Part shown: positions 11,726-25,212 of the stretch, piece by piece
How positions within the stretch are numbered: the first letter of the stretch is position 1
Layout of the letters: each line of letters starts with the position of its first letter
Source of the DNA: Cloeon dipterum
Taxonomy: Eukaryota > Arthropoda > Insecta > Ephemeroptera > Baetidae
Length of the DNA stretch: 64,000 nucleotides
Assembly (NCBI RefSeq): GCF_949628265.1
Contig: NC_088786.1
Span: 16,926,001-16,990,000, forward strand
Direction: 5' to 3'
The notes under the pieces: model-generated
What the model saw: the letters and a program-made list of their open reading frames with translations, nothing else
Told to the model about the DNA's origin: nothing
Database searches by the model: none
Program-made: the position numbers and the translations under genes

Positions 11726-13318
11726 TAAAAAGCCACCTCCAAAGCCTGGGATTTAAATCCCAAAGAACTCCAAAAATTATTTAATTTCAAATTTATCTAA
11801 AAACGAGAAAAGTAAGGCCATTATTTATATGAAAGACGCATTTTAGCATTTTGGATTTAAAAAATTTGTGTAAATAAGTATCTAGAGTTCTTTTGATACT
11901 TTTGACCTCATTTCATTAACCTTGACCTAGCCCTGACCAAGTTATTGAGCGTCTAAAATAAAGAATTTTGATCACCATAATTTCAATTTTTCTTACTCAT
12001 AACAGAAGTTATATGCAGCCCATTAAATATGTTGACTTTGTTAAAAATCACGCTGAATTTAAAAATCATGTGCAAATTTTTAGTTCCTGTGAAACAGGCT
12101 ATAGTTAGGACTTTACCTTATTGTTTCAGGGTTCAAGACAAGACCAAATTTCACCTAAATCAGAAGAGTAACGCCAAGAGGTGGTTGACATTGTTTAGGA
12201 CATGTCCCGAGGATACAAAAAATAACTATTCTATAAATTTTATTTGTATTGAAAAACCCACTCATGTTCGAAAGTGACACAATATTTGTTGTTCACCAGA
12301 GATCTCAAAAAGGGATTTCCGTTGAAATATTGAACGTAAGCCGTTTCGTCTGGGGCATGATTTTATCCCAATCAAAATTAATTTTTAAGTTTTGTGTTAT
12401 GTGTCGAGAATTAAAAGGTACAAAACGAAAATTCGGTCTAAAAAATAATAACTCGGTGAAGAAGTTAAAATTCTCTCATTTTGACTAAATCTAACATTGC
12501 CTGAAATTCCATGATTCTTTGCTTTGAAACACGCACCAGAAAAAGTATTAGAAAAACGTTTAAAGTAATTAATTCATAAATGAAAAATTACAACTAATTT
12601 TTTAGAATGATTTAAAATGAAGAAAAGCTCTTCTCTTCGATTGCTTTAGAGTTCATTGTTTCCTTTCGAACTGCTGTTTCCATCTTGGTTAGGTAAAATC
12701 GGCAAAATTAGATGCTGGATTGACATTAATTTCACAATATAAGAATCCGCTTGAAAATCAGGGCTCGTAAGTGCAATGAGGTTCAATGACCCGATTTAAT
12801 GAAATTCATACAATTTGCTAATTATTAGTACAAGCACTTTAATGCAAGTAAAAATTTAGGAAGCGCCTGCAAATTCGTCAGTGTATGCAGTCCGCTTGGC
12901 AGTCATGTGCTGAGCGTTGCATAACCACCTTTGATTCTCTCTGCACAAGCACCACTTTGTAATCCAGAGCAAAAATGAAAAAACCGAAGAAACGATTTAT
13001 TTCTATCAATTCTCTTCACACGTTTAACGTTTAAGATTTCCATTTCAACAATTAAACACCGCAATCTCAATTACATGATTCCACGAAGGCTTCCTTTGTG
13101 ATAAGGACGAAACCGCTGCTTGATAAGACACCCTGCGAGTGCAGTTTTATCAGCACAACGCTCGCGGCGCTGCACTCCGGCCCTAGTCAATCGGCCCTAG
13201 AGCGCAGGCACCGTTTTTCCTCCAGTTTTTAGGCTGACATAAAGTGTACACACAACACACGGAGCCAGCTGGTGCGGGCGTTTAGCTAATAGAAAAGTGT
13301 CCGGCCGCCGATCGAGCG

Positions 13319-16300
13319 ATGGATCGCGACGAGCACCACCTGCTAGAAGAAGGGCCCCTCGAGCGTTTCAAGGGAGCCACCTTGCAGATACAACCTGACC
13401 TCACCTCCAGGAGTCCCAGTGCTTGCGGTAGGGAATGTGTGCAGCCATCTTTCGGCTTCACTAAATTTTTGTGGGTCGTTGCAAAATTTTTCAAACTGCC
13501 AATTTCCCGTATTTTTGGCCTGTCAAGTTCAAAATTAAAATGGTATTTTAATTAGAACGAGAGGGGTTTCCCAAAGAATGAAACATCATGATTTTTGCTA
13601 TTCTCAGATTGTCACAATTATTTTGAAAAACTGTTTTAATTCTTATATAATCATTAATAAACAGTCAAAATTGTTAAATTAAAAACTATAAAGATGAAGG
13701 AATATCAATTGAACTGATGGTAAAAATTTACTTCCATCGCAAATGATTTTTAAAAGGTTTCTCTAAATTATGCTCAGATATATGTCAAATCAGTTGCCTT
13801 TATATTTTGAAAATTATGGCTTAGCATTGCATTTCTTGTAGAGCTATAAAAATATCATATCTTTCAAAATAAATGTTATGATTGAAATAGATTTAAAATT
13901 CACATCAAATTATTTCATTAAAAAAATAATAAGTTGAGGAATTCTTTTTAATGCATATAGCTTTTCATCTCTAAGCTTTTTAATAGTTCCTTCGTAGGAG
14001 GGAAAACATGTTTCTAATATACAGTGAATTTTAACCTTGCAGGTGGTTTCACTCCTGACAACAAGCCGTCAAAGTTAGGAGCATTGTGTCCAGTATCAGT
14101 AAGCGATTTGGAGGCCAGGGAGTATTTTTCGTCGAGGGACAGCCTCGTCCACAGCGCAATCGACGAGTGCGTCAGACTGTTCATCAACACCAACACGGAT
14201 GGCGAACTGCTTGGCGCTTGGCTGCTCACGGAGTAAATAATCAGACAATTCAAGGAGTGTATTCGGTTTCATGACGCGTGTGAAACGCGGATACTCTCGA
14301 AATCATAATAACAGTAGGGTCTGGGTATTCAAGACGATCAACGGTTTTTTCTCTGCGTTTCTGATTTGATTTTACTGAGGCAAAAATATTGCCAAGATGA
14401 AATTGGAAATTTTCAAATTGTATTCGTAAAATATTTTTTTAATCTACCAAATATTCCGATAAATCCATTTTCAAAATTATTTAGCTTGTTTATATTAGTC
14501 ACAAAAAATGCATGGTAAAAATAAAGTTTCGTTTTATCAAAACTTACAGTATCTTACAAAAAATTATAGCTTTCTCTGGAATTAAGCCGTTAATTTTCTC
14601 CACGCGATTTTTCTAGAGCACTTTTCTGTTGGAAATTTTGGAAAAATGATTTTCTACACATGTGTGAAAATCACATCATTTCAGATTCCAAAAATTTTAA
14701 TGTGGCTGAAAATGGGACCACTTTTCAACATAAATACTATTGAATGGTTGCCACTTTAAAACAATAATTTTCGGATTAAAAGGTTTGCTCCCCTGTTTAT
14801 TGCTTGGAACTTAAAAATGCAGAAAATTTGGTCAATTGCGAATCATGTTTTCCTTCCACTCGTCCGAAACTGTCTAATAATATAAGTCTTTTTATTTGTA
14901 AAAATTAAAGTAAATATTATTTGTAAAAAAATAAAAGCACCCTTCTAATATTAAATTCTCAGCCCTAGATTTACCAGTGATGTTACGCATAAAATTTCAT
15001 TGTCAGGATCAGTCTGTGGGACACGGAAAAGGAGCGGATCGTGTTGCTGACGACAAATTCAATGGTGACCATCAAATACGACTTCATCGCGACCAAGGCG
15101 CTGGAGCACCAGAAGGTGCCGCTGCCCGCCGTGGACACGGTGGTGGTCGGCGAACTCATCTACCCACCGGGCTCAATGGTGCCGTGAGTACACACACGCG
15201 TGTTATTCTTTCTGCCTTTGGTTGTCCTTTAGCTTTAGTGCGGTTCTTGTTTTGTTCACGACAAAGGCGGTTGAACGGCTTGGCCAATGGCGTCATGAGC
15301 GTGGTCAAAGGCTGTCTTTTGAAACCGCTGCAAGAGCGGTGGACAACTTCAGCTTCACATATGCCGCAAGACAATCTCAACCAACAACACACCTCGCCGT
15401 TCGATCACGTCAATTTTGAGCCTAGGTAATTGATTCCAGTCTGGCGTCCCAACAAAATTAAAGTCGGTAATATGTAATTTGAAACTATTTTTGCTAAAAT
15501 CTTTCAACTTAAATTAAAGAACAATTGATTATCTCGAAAAATGTTGCAAAAAATTATGGAAATCAGAGTGACGTCTTTTTGCCAAACACTTTTTGTTTTA
15601 GCTCTAACGCGAAGACTGATTCCAAAAGTTCCAACGGCGCGCACTTTGACTTTCAGAACTTTTAAATTTCCTTAAAAAAGTTTGTCCTTTAGGATTTTTC
15701 CAAGAGAATAGTGTAGCGGTTCCCCCACATTTGGTGGGTCGTCGATAACCCTGACAATGTGTGTAATTTTCAACTAAAAAATTGCTGCCTCGGCATTTTT
15801 GTAATATGGCTCAAAATGGCTTGGAACATTTGAAGTTGTGGTGAATTTCACAAATATACAATTATTTCCTCTCCAATTCCAACGTCCTTTAACCATAATA
15901 GTGTGTTTATGCAGTGTTTCCGTGTGTGCGCAAATGTATAAATGTTTGCTCTTAGTCTCATTATTAACTTCAGCATGCGTGTTGATTTATCAGACCGCGA
16001 AACGTTAGAGGGGTGCGCGCTATGTGGAACAAGGGCGAACCTGTGCCATTCTCCAAGCGTTGGAACCCATTCACAAACGAGGTGCCACTCTGTACCTACA
16101 CCTCACACCCTCTTCTTTGGCACAAAGGTAAATAAAGGAAATATTTATTTTCATTCATCAAATGATTAAAAAAACATTAAAGAATAATTGTCATGTATTT
16201 TTAACATCAAAATATCCAGAGTAATGTACATCAGAAAGCTTTCAATGGCAGAGTGTCTCAAAAAGATTAAATAAATTTCTTTTTATAAAAATCGGCACAA

Positions 16301-16694
16301 CTCTTTTCCGTAAAAACAATGAAAGGTTTTTTAACTCATAAACTATAAAATTCGAGGTTACAGACTCATTTAAATTTTAATTTATTACAGTAAATGACCG
16401 TAAAATATGTAATTTTAGGAAGGGACGATGGAAACACCAGATTTGACGTGGAGAGCTTCGCGGAGCGACTGACCTTCGCACTCGATCATGCCTCCGCCAG
16501 TAACGGCAACCCGCCTTGCAAGGTATCTTTTAAAATAAAAAGATCAAGAAAGCTCTTTTCTTTCTAACTTGTTACTCTTCCAACAGATTGATTACCAGCC
16601 TATTGTACTGCAAAACTATGTTGGAATTGGTTCTATGATTCACAACAGAAATGCTCTTGGTTTCTTCAAAGTCAGAGGAAAATTCAGCTTCTAA
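13319..16694 (+). CDS. TPRG1L: TPRG1/TPRG1L (Mover) family protein, hSac2-type domain
   Basis: Six coding exons: 13319-13427, 14043-14232, 15007-15183, 15994-16127, 16419-16522 and 16587-16694, all with GT-AG borders and consistent phase, give 273 aa. Human TPRG1L has about the same length. Diagnostic matches are DGELLGAWLLTE followed by WDTEKERIVLLTTNS and KYDFI (residues about 88-130), a KRWNPFTNEVP stretch around residue 180, and the C-terminal block YVGIGSMIHN...GFFKVRGKFSF. These correspond to the hSac2-like fold of the TPRG1 family. In vertebrates TPRG1L (Mover) is a peripheral synaptic-vesicle protein that binds Bassoon and calmodulin; an equivalent role here is inference. No signal peptide or membrane segment is seen. 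The first exon is short, acidic and divergent (MDRDEHHLLEEGPLERF), as is usual for this family. The Keap1 gene follows on the same strand. Confidence 0.9.
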
Positions 16695-17004
16695 ACCAAG
16701 AGTGGCCAGGCATTTTTTCGCTTTGATGCTTATAATAAGGAAACTGTGCTTTTTTTAAATTTTTATCAACTAAAATAATTGATTTATTATTGTTATTTGC
16801 TGATGGTTGCAAAAATGATAGGCAGCGTAGTTTCTTTTTTTATTTTTTATTCATGTTATATTGCGCCTATATATGTACTTCCGTGCGACGAATCAAAATT
16901 CATGGCTTTTGCTGAATTTTTTTGAATGTGTTTTATGGCGATTGCATAAATTTTGTGATACATTTTCTTATAGTGAAAGATGAGTATTGCCTATATTGTA
17001 AGTT

Positions 17005-17060
17005 ACAGCAAAAACAGCAACAACAACAACAACAGCAACAACAAAAACAAAAAGAAACAA
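17005..17060. repeat. (CAA)n-rich tract in the TPRG1L-like 3' UTR
   Basis: An imperfect run of CAA and CAG triplets grading into A-rich sequence. It lies 310 bp past the stop codon and before the candidate polyadenylation signal, so it is probably transcribed as 3' UTR. Confidence 0.8.
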
Positions 17061-17218
17061 AATGTACCTTTTTAAATCTCGCTCTTTGATGATATCAATT
17101 TTATTGCAAAGATTGTTCTCGTGTTATGTGGCCTGGTTATGCGGCTCTGTTTGCAAAACGGCAATGAACTATTTTGCGAATTTTAAAAGTATATATCCAG
17201 ATATATGTTGAAAATATT

Positions 17219-17224
17219 AATAAA
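17219..17224 (+). promoter_or_regulatory. Candidate polyadenylation signal for TPRG1L-like gene
   Basis: A canonical AATAAA lies about 525 bp after the stop at 16694. T/GT-rich sequence follows. No transcript evidence is available, and other AT-rich variants nearby could also serve. Confidence 0.45.
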
Positions 17225-19252
17225 ATATAAGTACGATTAAATTGATGGATGATTTTATTAAAAAAAAATGACATTTTTGAGGAAAAAAATGAAAACAAAA
17301 TCAATATCGGAACAAATAATTATTATTCATTTAATCTATAATTAATTTCTTTTGTATCAGAAACGTCGCGTTTAGGTCGAAGGAATCACGTGTTAATGTT
17401 AATAAAATTCTTCATCTCTGTTCCTAGGCTTCGCGGGTAGCCAACAAGTCTTGGATTAATGCGTTTAGAGGTCATACAACAGATGGCGCAGTAGGCAAAA
17501 ATCATATGGATTGTGCACAGAGGAGCACAAAAATAACAACGAATTATTCATTTCTGACAATCTAATTGTGCATGTTCGAAAAACCAATTATATTAAAAAA
17601 ATTATGTTATTACTATACATCAAATTCAAATATCATTTTGACGTTAGAGTTCTGATAAAAATACTTTTCTCCTTAACTCCGCAGCAAACTCAGTCCGCAT
17701 GGCTCAGCAGTCACCTGGAAAATGTTGAGTTCATTGTCAACAGCGAATTGATCTGCTCTCGTTTTCCCCTGCTATGATGGAGCGAGACCTGCGGATGAAA
17801 AGACCAGCCAGCATTTTCCGACTAGGAAATTGACGCCGAGGCCTCCAACAGTAAACCGTACATGGTAGCTGTCCCTGTCCCGCTCTCGCCACTTGGAAAT
17901 TTCAACTGAGGTTTTCTCAATTTTGGTAAAACATATTTTTCTACGGTCGTTTTGACTAAAATATACACGAATTTTATGTTTTGGGCCCTTTATAACATTA
18001 TTCTGAATTGCTAATTTAATTGTGATTGAAGATAATTGAGAACTGGGAATGTAAGATGGATGTTATTTATTTTTTTTGTCCTTCTGATTTTCATTATTTG
18101 TATAATACACAATATTATGCCTCAAATTAAGCATGATTTTATGCAATCTTTAAGACCCATAGGAACCGCAATTAAAACCGAATAAATCGTCCATTTACTC
18201 ATTTAAAACCTTAAATTCGCTCAAAATCGTTCACTACTTTTGGTGCGACATTTTTTCCATTCAAAAGTCAAATTTTCCAGGTGATTTGTGATAATTTTTT
18301 AATATTACATCTTTTGGCCCTTGTAGGAAAATAAATGTCGGCTTAATATTGAACCACTCATAGTTCATTCAAGATATTTTTGCAATATACAAAATATCAA
18401 CGTTCTAAGTAAGCTTCCAAGCAAATATAAAATCTCCGATAATTATTTTTTCCGCTAATTTTCGCTCATTTCCACGAACACCTTGACTATTTTACCCAAA
18501 CATGACTTATTTCTTCCAAATACTTTGATCAAAAATCGACCTGATAGACTATTTAAATTGAGCTTTAATTCGGCTGTCGAAAATAAAACGTCTTATCATC
18601 CCAACCCTTATTCCTTTTTTTTGCTTGGTCAAAGTTATTTACACCAATATATACGCAATAAATTAATTTTTAATTTTATATTGCTGGGCGATGAATTGAA
18701 CTTTGTTTTTCTTCATCCGTGAAAATTAAGTTAACATAAAAATCATAAAGAAGCATGAAAGTGGTTTAAATTTGGTCTGAGCTAGTTAAATTATTTTTTT
18801 CTGTCCAGATAAATCAATTAATATGTCAATTTTAATAGGTTTATAATCACAGGTTTTTCTAGACAGTGAATTGGTTAAAAATAGCAGCTGAATTATAAAC
18901 AATGCTGGCGAACTGCCGAACTCTCACTGTTTACTCTAACGTGAGCTCCGGAGCATCATGACTTAGCATAAAATAAATATGAAAGAGATAATAAGGAGCA
19001 AAAGGCGCGGAGAGCTTCACTCACATCCAGACATTGCTGAGAAGAAGCGTGTCCGTGATATCTACGCAATCGTAATTCATTACTTTTATATTTCTCGTTG
19101 GATCAACAGTCGAGGCGAGATGTGTCCGAGCGCCTTGAAGAGAAAATTCCGCTCCTCTGCGTATTCCAGTTACATAACAGCGAGATAAGGCGAGTGTCGC
19201 ACTCTCTGAGCGTGTCCGTTTGTTTTCAGCAGGATGGCCTGGTGACGTGAGC

Positions 19253-22200
19253 ATGGAGAAGAGCAGACCCAAGTCTCCAGGGTCTGAGGAGGCGCGCCCT
19301 CCCAAGGTGCCCAAGGCGCTGCCGGTGCTGCAGCCCGCAGAGCTGGACACAGGGGTCTCCAGCTGCATCGAGACCAACTACTGCATCCCCTCCTACCTCT
19401 CAGAGGCCATGCAGGTTCGAATGCTCTCTTACTTTTCATCTTTGCTCCGTCACACCACTCATCTGTGATGTGTATAAAGCATAAAACATTACTTTTGACT
19501 TATTTTAATCCTTTAGACTTTGAATTTTAAAAACAATTTGAATTAAAGACGTTGCGACATTTAAAAATTTTAACGGTTTTAATCAGAGTTGCTTTTCATT
19601 CCCATCTGGTTTTAGCCGGTTGAGTTGAGCGCGAGAAACACAAGATTTATTTTTTAATTTCCCCAGCAAAAATCTTAAATTTGTGGTATATACGTGAAAA
19701 AATCTACTGCCTAATTGTTGAGTTATCATTTAAAACCTGTATTTCACCAGAATTTTATGTCGAAGTCTAGGGAAATAAAAAAAAGAATAATTAATTGTCC
19801 CAATGAGTTAACCGATTCTAAAATTGCTCAATATGCAAATTTTATTGTGATACAACGTCCACCAGATTTTCAGTGAACATTGAAAATCTTGAAAAAAGGA
19901 TGTTTTCTTTCTTAATATTAAAGAGAAGGCGTGCAACGAGTAGCAAAATGCGGGAGAAACCGCGGGAATTTGGTGCTTCTCTGGAAAATAAGAAAAAGAA
20001 AGCGTGGCAGATGTAGCTTATAATAAGCGCGGGAAAATCGTAAAACTGTGAGGTTTCGTCTAAAATCCCCATTAAATTATAAATTTACAGATGTTACGAA
20101 AATAATCGATTAAAAATATCAATCTGCTTAAATACTTACAAAGTTTTTTTAATTGCCTAGAAACTAAAGAAAAAAATAAGTGACGGGCGTTTTGTACGTC
20201 TAACAAATAACCTGCAAATTATAAAAAAAACTGAAAACTGCCAGCCACAAATGAGTGAAAATAAAAATTTTTCATTGCTTTTTTTCATTTTAATTAGCAT
20301 GTATCAAATAAGTTACAATGTAAAAAGAATTAGGATCAAGCAATTTACTGTGTTCATTTAAAAAACTTCCAGCTATTTCCTGGGCAAATTCAGATTAATG
20401 GAAGGACCTTCTAAATTTTTCTTAGTGAGATGTTAAAAAAAGAGAATGAAATTAAAATTTTTGGACTTTATACTTTTATACAAATCAAAACAATACTTAG
20501 AAATTTCTTATCGGCACCTTTGTCACTTTTTAAATATCCAAGTGACCAATTTTAATTATCAAACTGAAGAGTTGTTCAGAAAAAGGGGTCTTGAAAGAAG
20601 TTTTCACTAGATAAAATTTGCAATCTCTCTCCTGCGAAATTGACAAGCAGTGTGCCTGCAGCGCCTGGCGCGGTGTCTGTGCAGGGCAGCTGAAAATCCT
20701 GAGTCATGTGCTCATAGTGCAACTCATCCTTTTCGCGTGCACCAAACGACCACATATGGGGGGCCTACGTGCTTTTTTTGCAATGCATTTCGTTCAGCTG
20801 GTTTGATAAGATAAAACGCGCGTCGAGAGGCTGTAAAATTTTTTCCATCGTGTATTTTGGGTACACATACATCAATATTATGATGCGGCTGATAGTTTAT
20901 CTGTGAGCGAGACGCGCGTTTTTTCTGCTCCGATCTTATGCTAGTCATGATGAGTGCATTCTCTACAAATGTTGAAAACTCATGCTGGCGTGTTGAATTC
21001 GGTCGCGTGACTGTGTGGGCTGTGTGGTAATTGCGAGCAGGCTGCGAACGCTACACTATTTCACTTTTATCGCCATTGTTATCAGAGCGCTGATTACAAA
21101 CAGAAAGTTTGCTAGGAGGAGCATTTATTTATCTGTTTGTAATTATTATCGCGTAGAATGCAACTAGGAATTATTTGAATAAGAGATAGTGAGTTTTTAC
21201 GGATATATCTTTCGTACTTAATTAAAATAATTTTTTGTTGCAACATGAGTACACCTTACAGGTGTATGAACCACCAGTCAAATTTTTTCTAGCTTCGGAC
21301 TAGTCAAATTAGTTTAGGGAAATTTCAAAATTTGACCTTTATTGATTTTTTGTATTATTTATCCCCTTGACCATACGAATTAATTAATATTATCATTTTT
21401 AATTTCCAAAAACTACTTGATAATTTCATAGAGGTCAATTTCAATTTTAGGCCTTATGATATTACTCGATTTGTAGTATTAGCTTAAAAAAATTAACAAC
21501 TTGTCAAATCGGCGAAACTTTTCCTTTTTTAAAATTGGTTGTAATTTAAATATTTTATTTTACTTGATGATTATTTAATAAATTAAAGAAATAAAAAAAA
21601 CTACAGAAATTTAAAATATGACGAAATTTCAGGGGGTGGAGGACAATATTTTTAGCCCTGAGGAAGGACGTATGCAGTATGCTTAATGGACCTAGTGGTA
21701 CATTTTTTCTATTAAAATTTCAGCAGGAAGTTTGAAAGAGGTAGGGGTGAGTACCCCCTAAACCCTTTAACTCGTCAGGAAAGGTCAATATGAATCCAAC
21801 ACTGGGTAGTTTTTGCATTTCTAATTTAGAACCCGAGATCTGGAGTTTGCTACGAAAAAGTTGTATTTTTGCTAGATTTTCAGTTGAATTTCTCGAATAG
21901 CAAAGTACAATTTTCACATCAGTTCGCACAATGTCATAGAACTACTTTTAGAGCCCATGATTGTTAGATTTTTCATCAAAATTTTCTTTAATAAATTCCT
22001 GACTACCCTTATAATTGAAATCAAATCATGTGTTAATTTGAGTTGATAAATAAAATAATTGTCTACACTCTTTTGTGTATAAACTAATTGCAGCGTTATT
22101 AAACTCCCTTGCTCAAACGATTCTGATTTTTTTGACAGATGATGCAAATGATGCGCTCGCACCGCATGCTGACAGACGTGGTGCTGGAGGTCGGGCAAGA

Positions 22201-25200
22201 GTTGATCCACTCGCACAAAGTGGTGCTGGCGGCCGCCAGCCCCTACTTCAAGGCCATGTTCACGGGTGGGCTGCGCGAAGCCGACATGGAACGGGTCAAG
22301 TTGCAGGGCGTGTGTCCGACGGCCATGGCCGCCCTAGTCCGCTTCATGTACACAGGCACCATCAACGTGTCTGAACTGACCGTCTGCCAGCTGTTGCCGG
22401 CCGCCACAATGTTCCAGGTTAGGGCTTTGATAGGAGCTGGTTGTTGTGCTAAGATTCTGTTTATTTTTCCAGATTAATTATGTGATTGACGCGTGTTGCT
22501 CCTTCCTTGAGAGGCAACTTGATCCGTCGAACGCAATCGGCATCGCGTCCTTCGCTCAGCAGCACAGCTGCGACGACTTGTTTTGGAAGTCGCAACATTT
22601 TATTGAGCGATATTTTACACAGGTGAGATTGCGTAATTTCGTGGATATAAATTACAGTAAAATTACAGCCATTTTGAATTGTTTAAACGATCAATTAGTT
22701 GCATAGGTTGCTCTCAACCTGCGAATAATGCATTTTCCTATTTATGATGGAGCGGAAAAGTGGTTGAAAGGGATAACAGCTATCTAGAGGAGATAATGAG
22801 GAGTCAAACGATGTTCAGTTTTTGCAATTCTGACGCTTAGAAACCTAGATTTGGTGAAAAACCTCTTCTCTCAGAGGTCTTTATAATCAAATAAGTTTTT
22901 CAGTGTCAACTAAATTTTGGGTTCTAAGAATCTATTTTTTTTTAATTACAATGATTTTACTCGTCATCATGATGCATTGAAGTGCCCAAAAACACAAAAA
23001 TAGGAAATCTTATAAGTTTTTCATACGTTTTGCTGATTATGTTGAGTCAGGTTGTTGCAAAAAATAACCAGGCTTTGAATTCGCTGCTTTCAAGTGCAAT
23101 CAAGCTGTCTTTTATTGCAGACAACCTGGGGAGTTTAATGAATAACTATTAAAAAGAATATTGAATCTAATTTCATAACTAGGCCATACCATATTTCTTT
23201 TATGAATATTGGTTTTAGGTGTGCCAAGAGGAAGAGTTCCTTCAATTATCACCAGCACAGCTGGTGAACCTAATAAAACGGGATGGACTGAACGTGCAAG
23301 AGGAGATGCAAGTGTACGAGGCGGTGATGAAGTGGGTGCGCTACGACGAGGAGACCAGATCTCCAAAGATGGAGAACATTTTGTCGTCAGTTCGGTGCCA
23401 GTTCCTCACGCCAACCTTCCTCAAGCAACAAATGAATAATTGTGATGTTTTGAGGCGGTTACCTGCATGCAGAGAATATCTGGCTAAAATATTTAAGGTT
23501 TGACGCACATGTATAATTATGATGGATCCTCAATTTCTTGGTTTATGTGGCAGGATTTGACTCTGCACAAGGCGCCTTGCGAAAGGGAGAGGAAACCAAA
23601 TACCCCAAGGCTGATTTACATTGCTGGAGGCTACCTCAGGCATAGCTTGGATAAAATGGAGGCCTACAACGTCGACAACCAAACGTGGAGGGAGCTTGCA
23701 AAATTGCCTGTCCCTCGATCCGGTCTCAGTGGAGCTTTTCTCAAGGTTTACATAAACTCTAAAAAAATTTACTATAAAGGAACGTCAATTTTTCTTTTGT
23801 TTTTTAACTTACTTTTATATCGTAAAGAAATCAGTGTTTTTTTAAATGGTCTACATTTTAAGAGAGCGAAAATCGTTTTTATTGTGCCATTTTCACGATT
23901 TACAACATTATTGCATTTTAAAAAGTGTCAAATAACCCACTTTTTTGTTTTTTGATTATGTTAAATAATTTTACAGAGAACAAATAGCAATATTTTTATT
24001 AGATTAATAAATTGAATTAATTATTTCGATATTTATTGCTGAAAGTATTATTTCTGACTTTGAGAACAATGTGGTTTAGAAAATCCTTACAGAATTTTTT
24101 CTAAAAAATATTTATAATGATGATTGTATGATCTTAGGGCGTCTTCTATGCAGTGGGTGGACGCAATAATTCACCTGGCTCACATCAAGATTCAGACAGG
24201 GTGGACAAGTACTGTCCAGGACAAAACCAGTGGCAGCAGTGCGCGCCTTTGTCAGTGCCTAGAAATCGTGTGGGTGTGGCCGTGATGGACTGCATGGTGT
24301 ACGCGGTCGGGGGCTCGGCAGGGTGCGACTACCACAATTCAGTGGAGCGGTACGACCCCGAGGAGGACAAGTGGAGCCAGGTTGCGCCGATGCACCAGCC
24401 CAGACTGGGAGTCGGCGTCGCAGTGGTCAACAGACTGCTCTATGCTATTGGTGGATATGATGGCAAGGACCGCCTCAACACGGCTGAAGTCTACCACCCA
24501 GAGAATAATGCATGGCACATGATCGCCCCTATGAGGACGAGGAGGAGTGGGGCTGGTGCGTGTCAAATTTTTATTTTGTCCTATTTCACAAATCAAAAAT
24601 TAGGGCATCACGCTTAGTTTTTTTTTTTAATATTTTCCTGGTACATGTTATGAATTATGGAATTATGTCTTGCAATTCAAAATAAAATGTTTAGCTCAAA
24701 ACCAAGTAACTTTTCTAGAAATGAATTAGAAGTAATTATTTTGGCCTATTCCCCGAAATAATAATACCTTTTCATGTACGATTTTTAGCTATTTCCATTT
24801 TCAGGTGTCGTAGCTCTCGGCAATAAAATTTACGTTGTTGGAGGTTATGATGGGAACAATCAACTGGAAACTGTGGAGTGCTATGACACGGAAACCAACA
24901 CATGGGAGCAAGTTGCCTCAATGTCAGAACCAAGGAGTGCCTTGAGTGTGACAACTCTAGATGGAAAACTCTATGCAATGGGTAAATATTCGATGAAACA
25001 ATTTTTCTGCCAGATACTGATTGTCATTTAATTTTCTACTAGGAGGCTATGGGGGCCAAGGACAGTCATTTTTATCGATAGTTGAAGTATACTACCCTGA
25101 ATTGGATCAATGGCAACGGGGAACTGAACTAACGTGTGGAAGATCAGGCCACGCATCTGCGGTATCGTACCACCAGTGTCTAGTGCATAGGGACCAACAG

Positions 25201-25212
25201 AGCACAAAGTGA
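19253..25212 (+). CDS. Keap1: Keap1, BTB-BACK-Kelch adaptor of Cul3 and redox sensor
   Basis: Eight coding exons: 19253-19414, 22139-22417, 22473-22622, 23219-23497, 23554-23745, 24138-24555, 24805-24981 and 25043-25212. Together they give 608 aa (human 624). Order: variable N-terminus (1-54), BTB (about 55-165), BACK (about 170-290), then six Kelch repeats (about 308-600). Keap1 dimers bring CncC/Nrf2-type bZIP factors to Cul3 ubiquitin ligase in the cytoplasm. It is Keap1 and not another KLHL: residues C257, C272 and C281 align with human sensor cysteines 273, 288 and 297 ([21 protein letters not shown]), and the linker DLTLHKAP matches. The ETGE-degron pocket is kept: GGY of blade 1, [43 protein letters not shown] and CGRSG, covering the human Tyr334, Ser363, Arg380, Asn382, Arg415, Arg483, Ser508, Tyr525, Gln530, Ser555 and Ser602 positions. 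Human Phe478 is Tyr here. The Cys151 position is Thr135. Intron 4 is only 56 bp. Confidence 0.96.

Larger units (their letters stand above)
9634..13318. other. Intergenic DNA upstream of the TPRG1L-like gene
   Basis: Apart from the CT microsatellite and the 107-bp repeat I see no gene here. The sequence is AT-rich with GC-richer patches at 10880-11200 and 13080-13318. The latter directly precedes the ATG at 13319 and presumably holds the promoter and 5' UTR of that gene. A perfect 16-bp palindrome (TGGGATTTAAATCCCA) sits near 11747. Confidence 0.5.
16695..19252. other. 3' UTR of TPRG1L-like gene and intergenic DNA before Keap1
   Basis: After the 3' UTR (to about 17240) I see no supported exon up to the Keap1 start. 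A TTTTCAG at 19223-19229 just before the Keap1 ATG looks like a splice acceptor, so at least one non-coding Keap1 5' exon probably lies within or upstream of this stretch. I could not place it. Confidence 0.5.
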
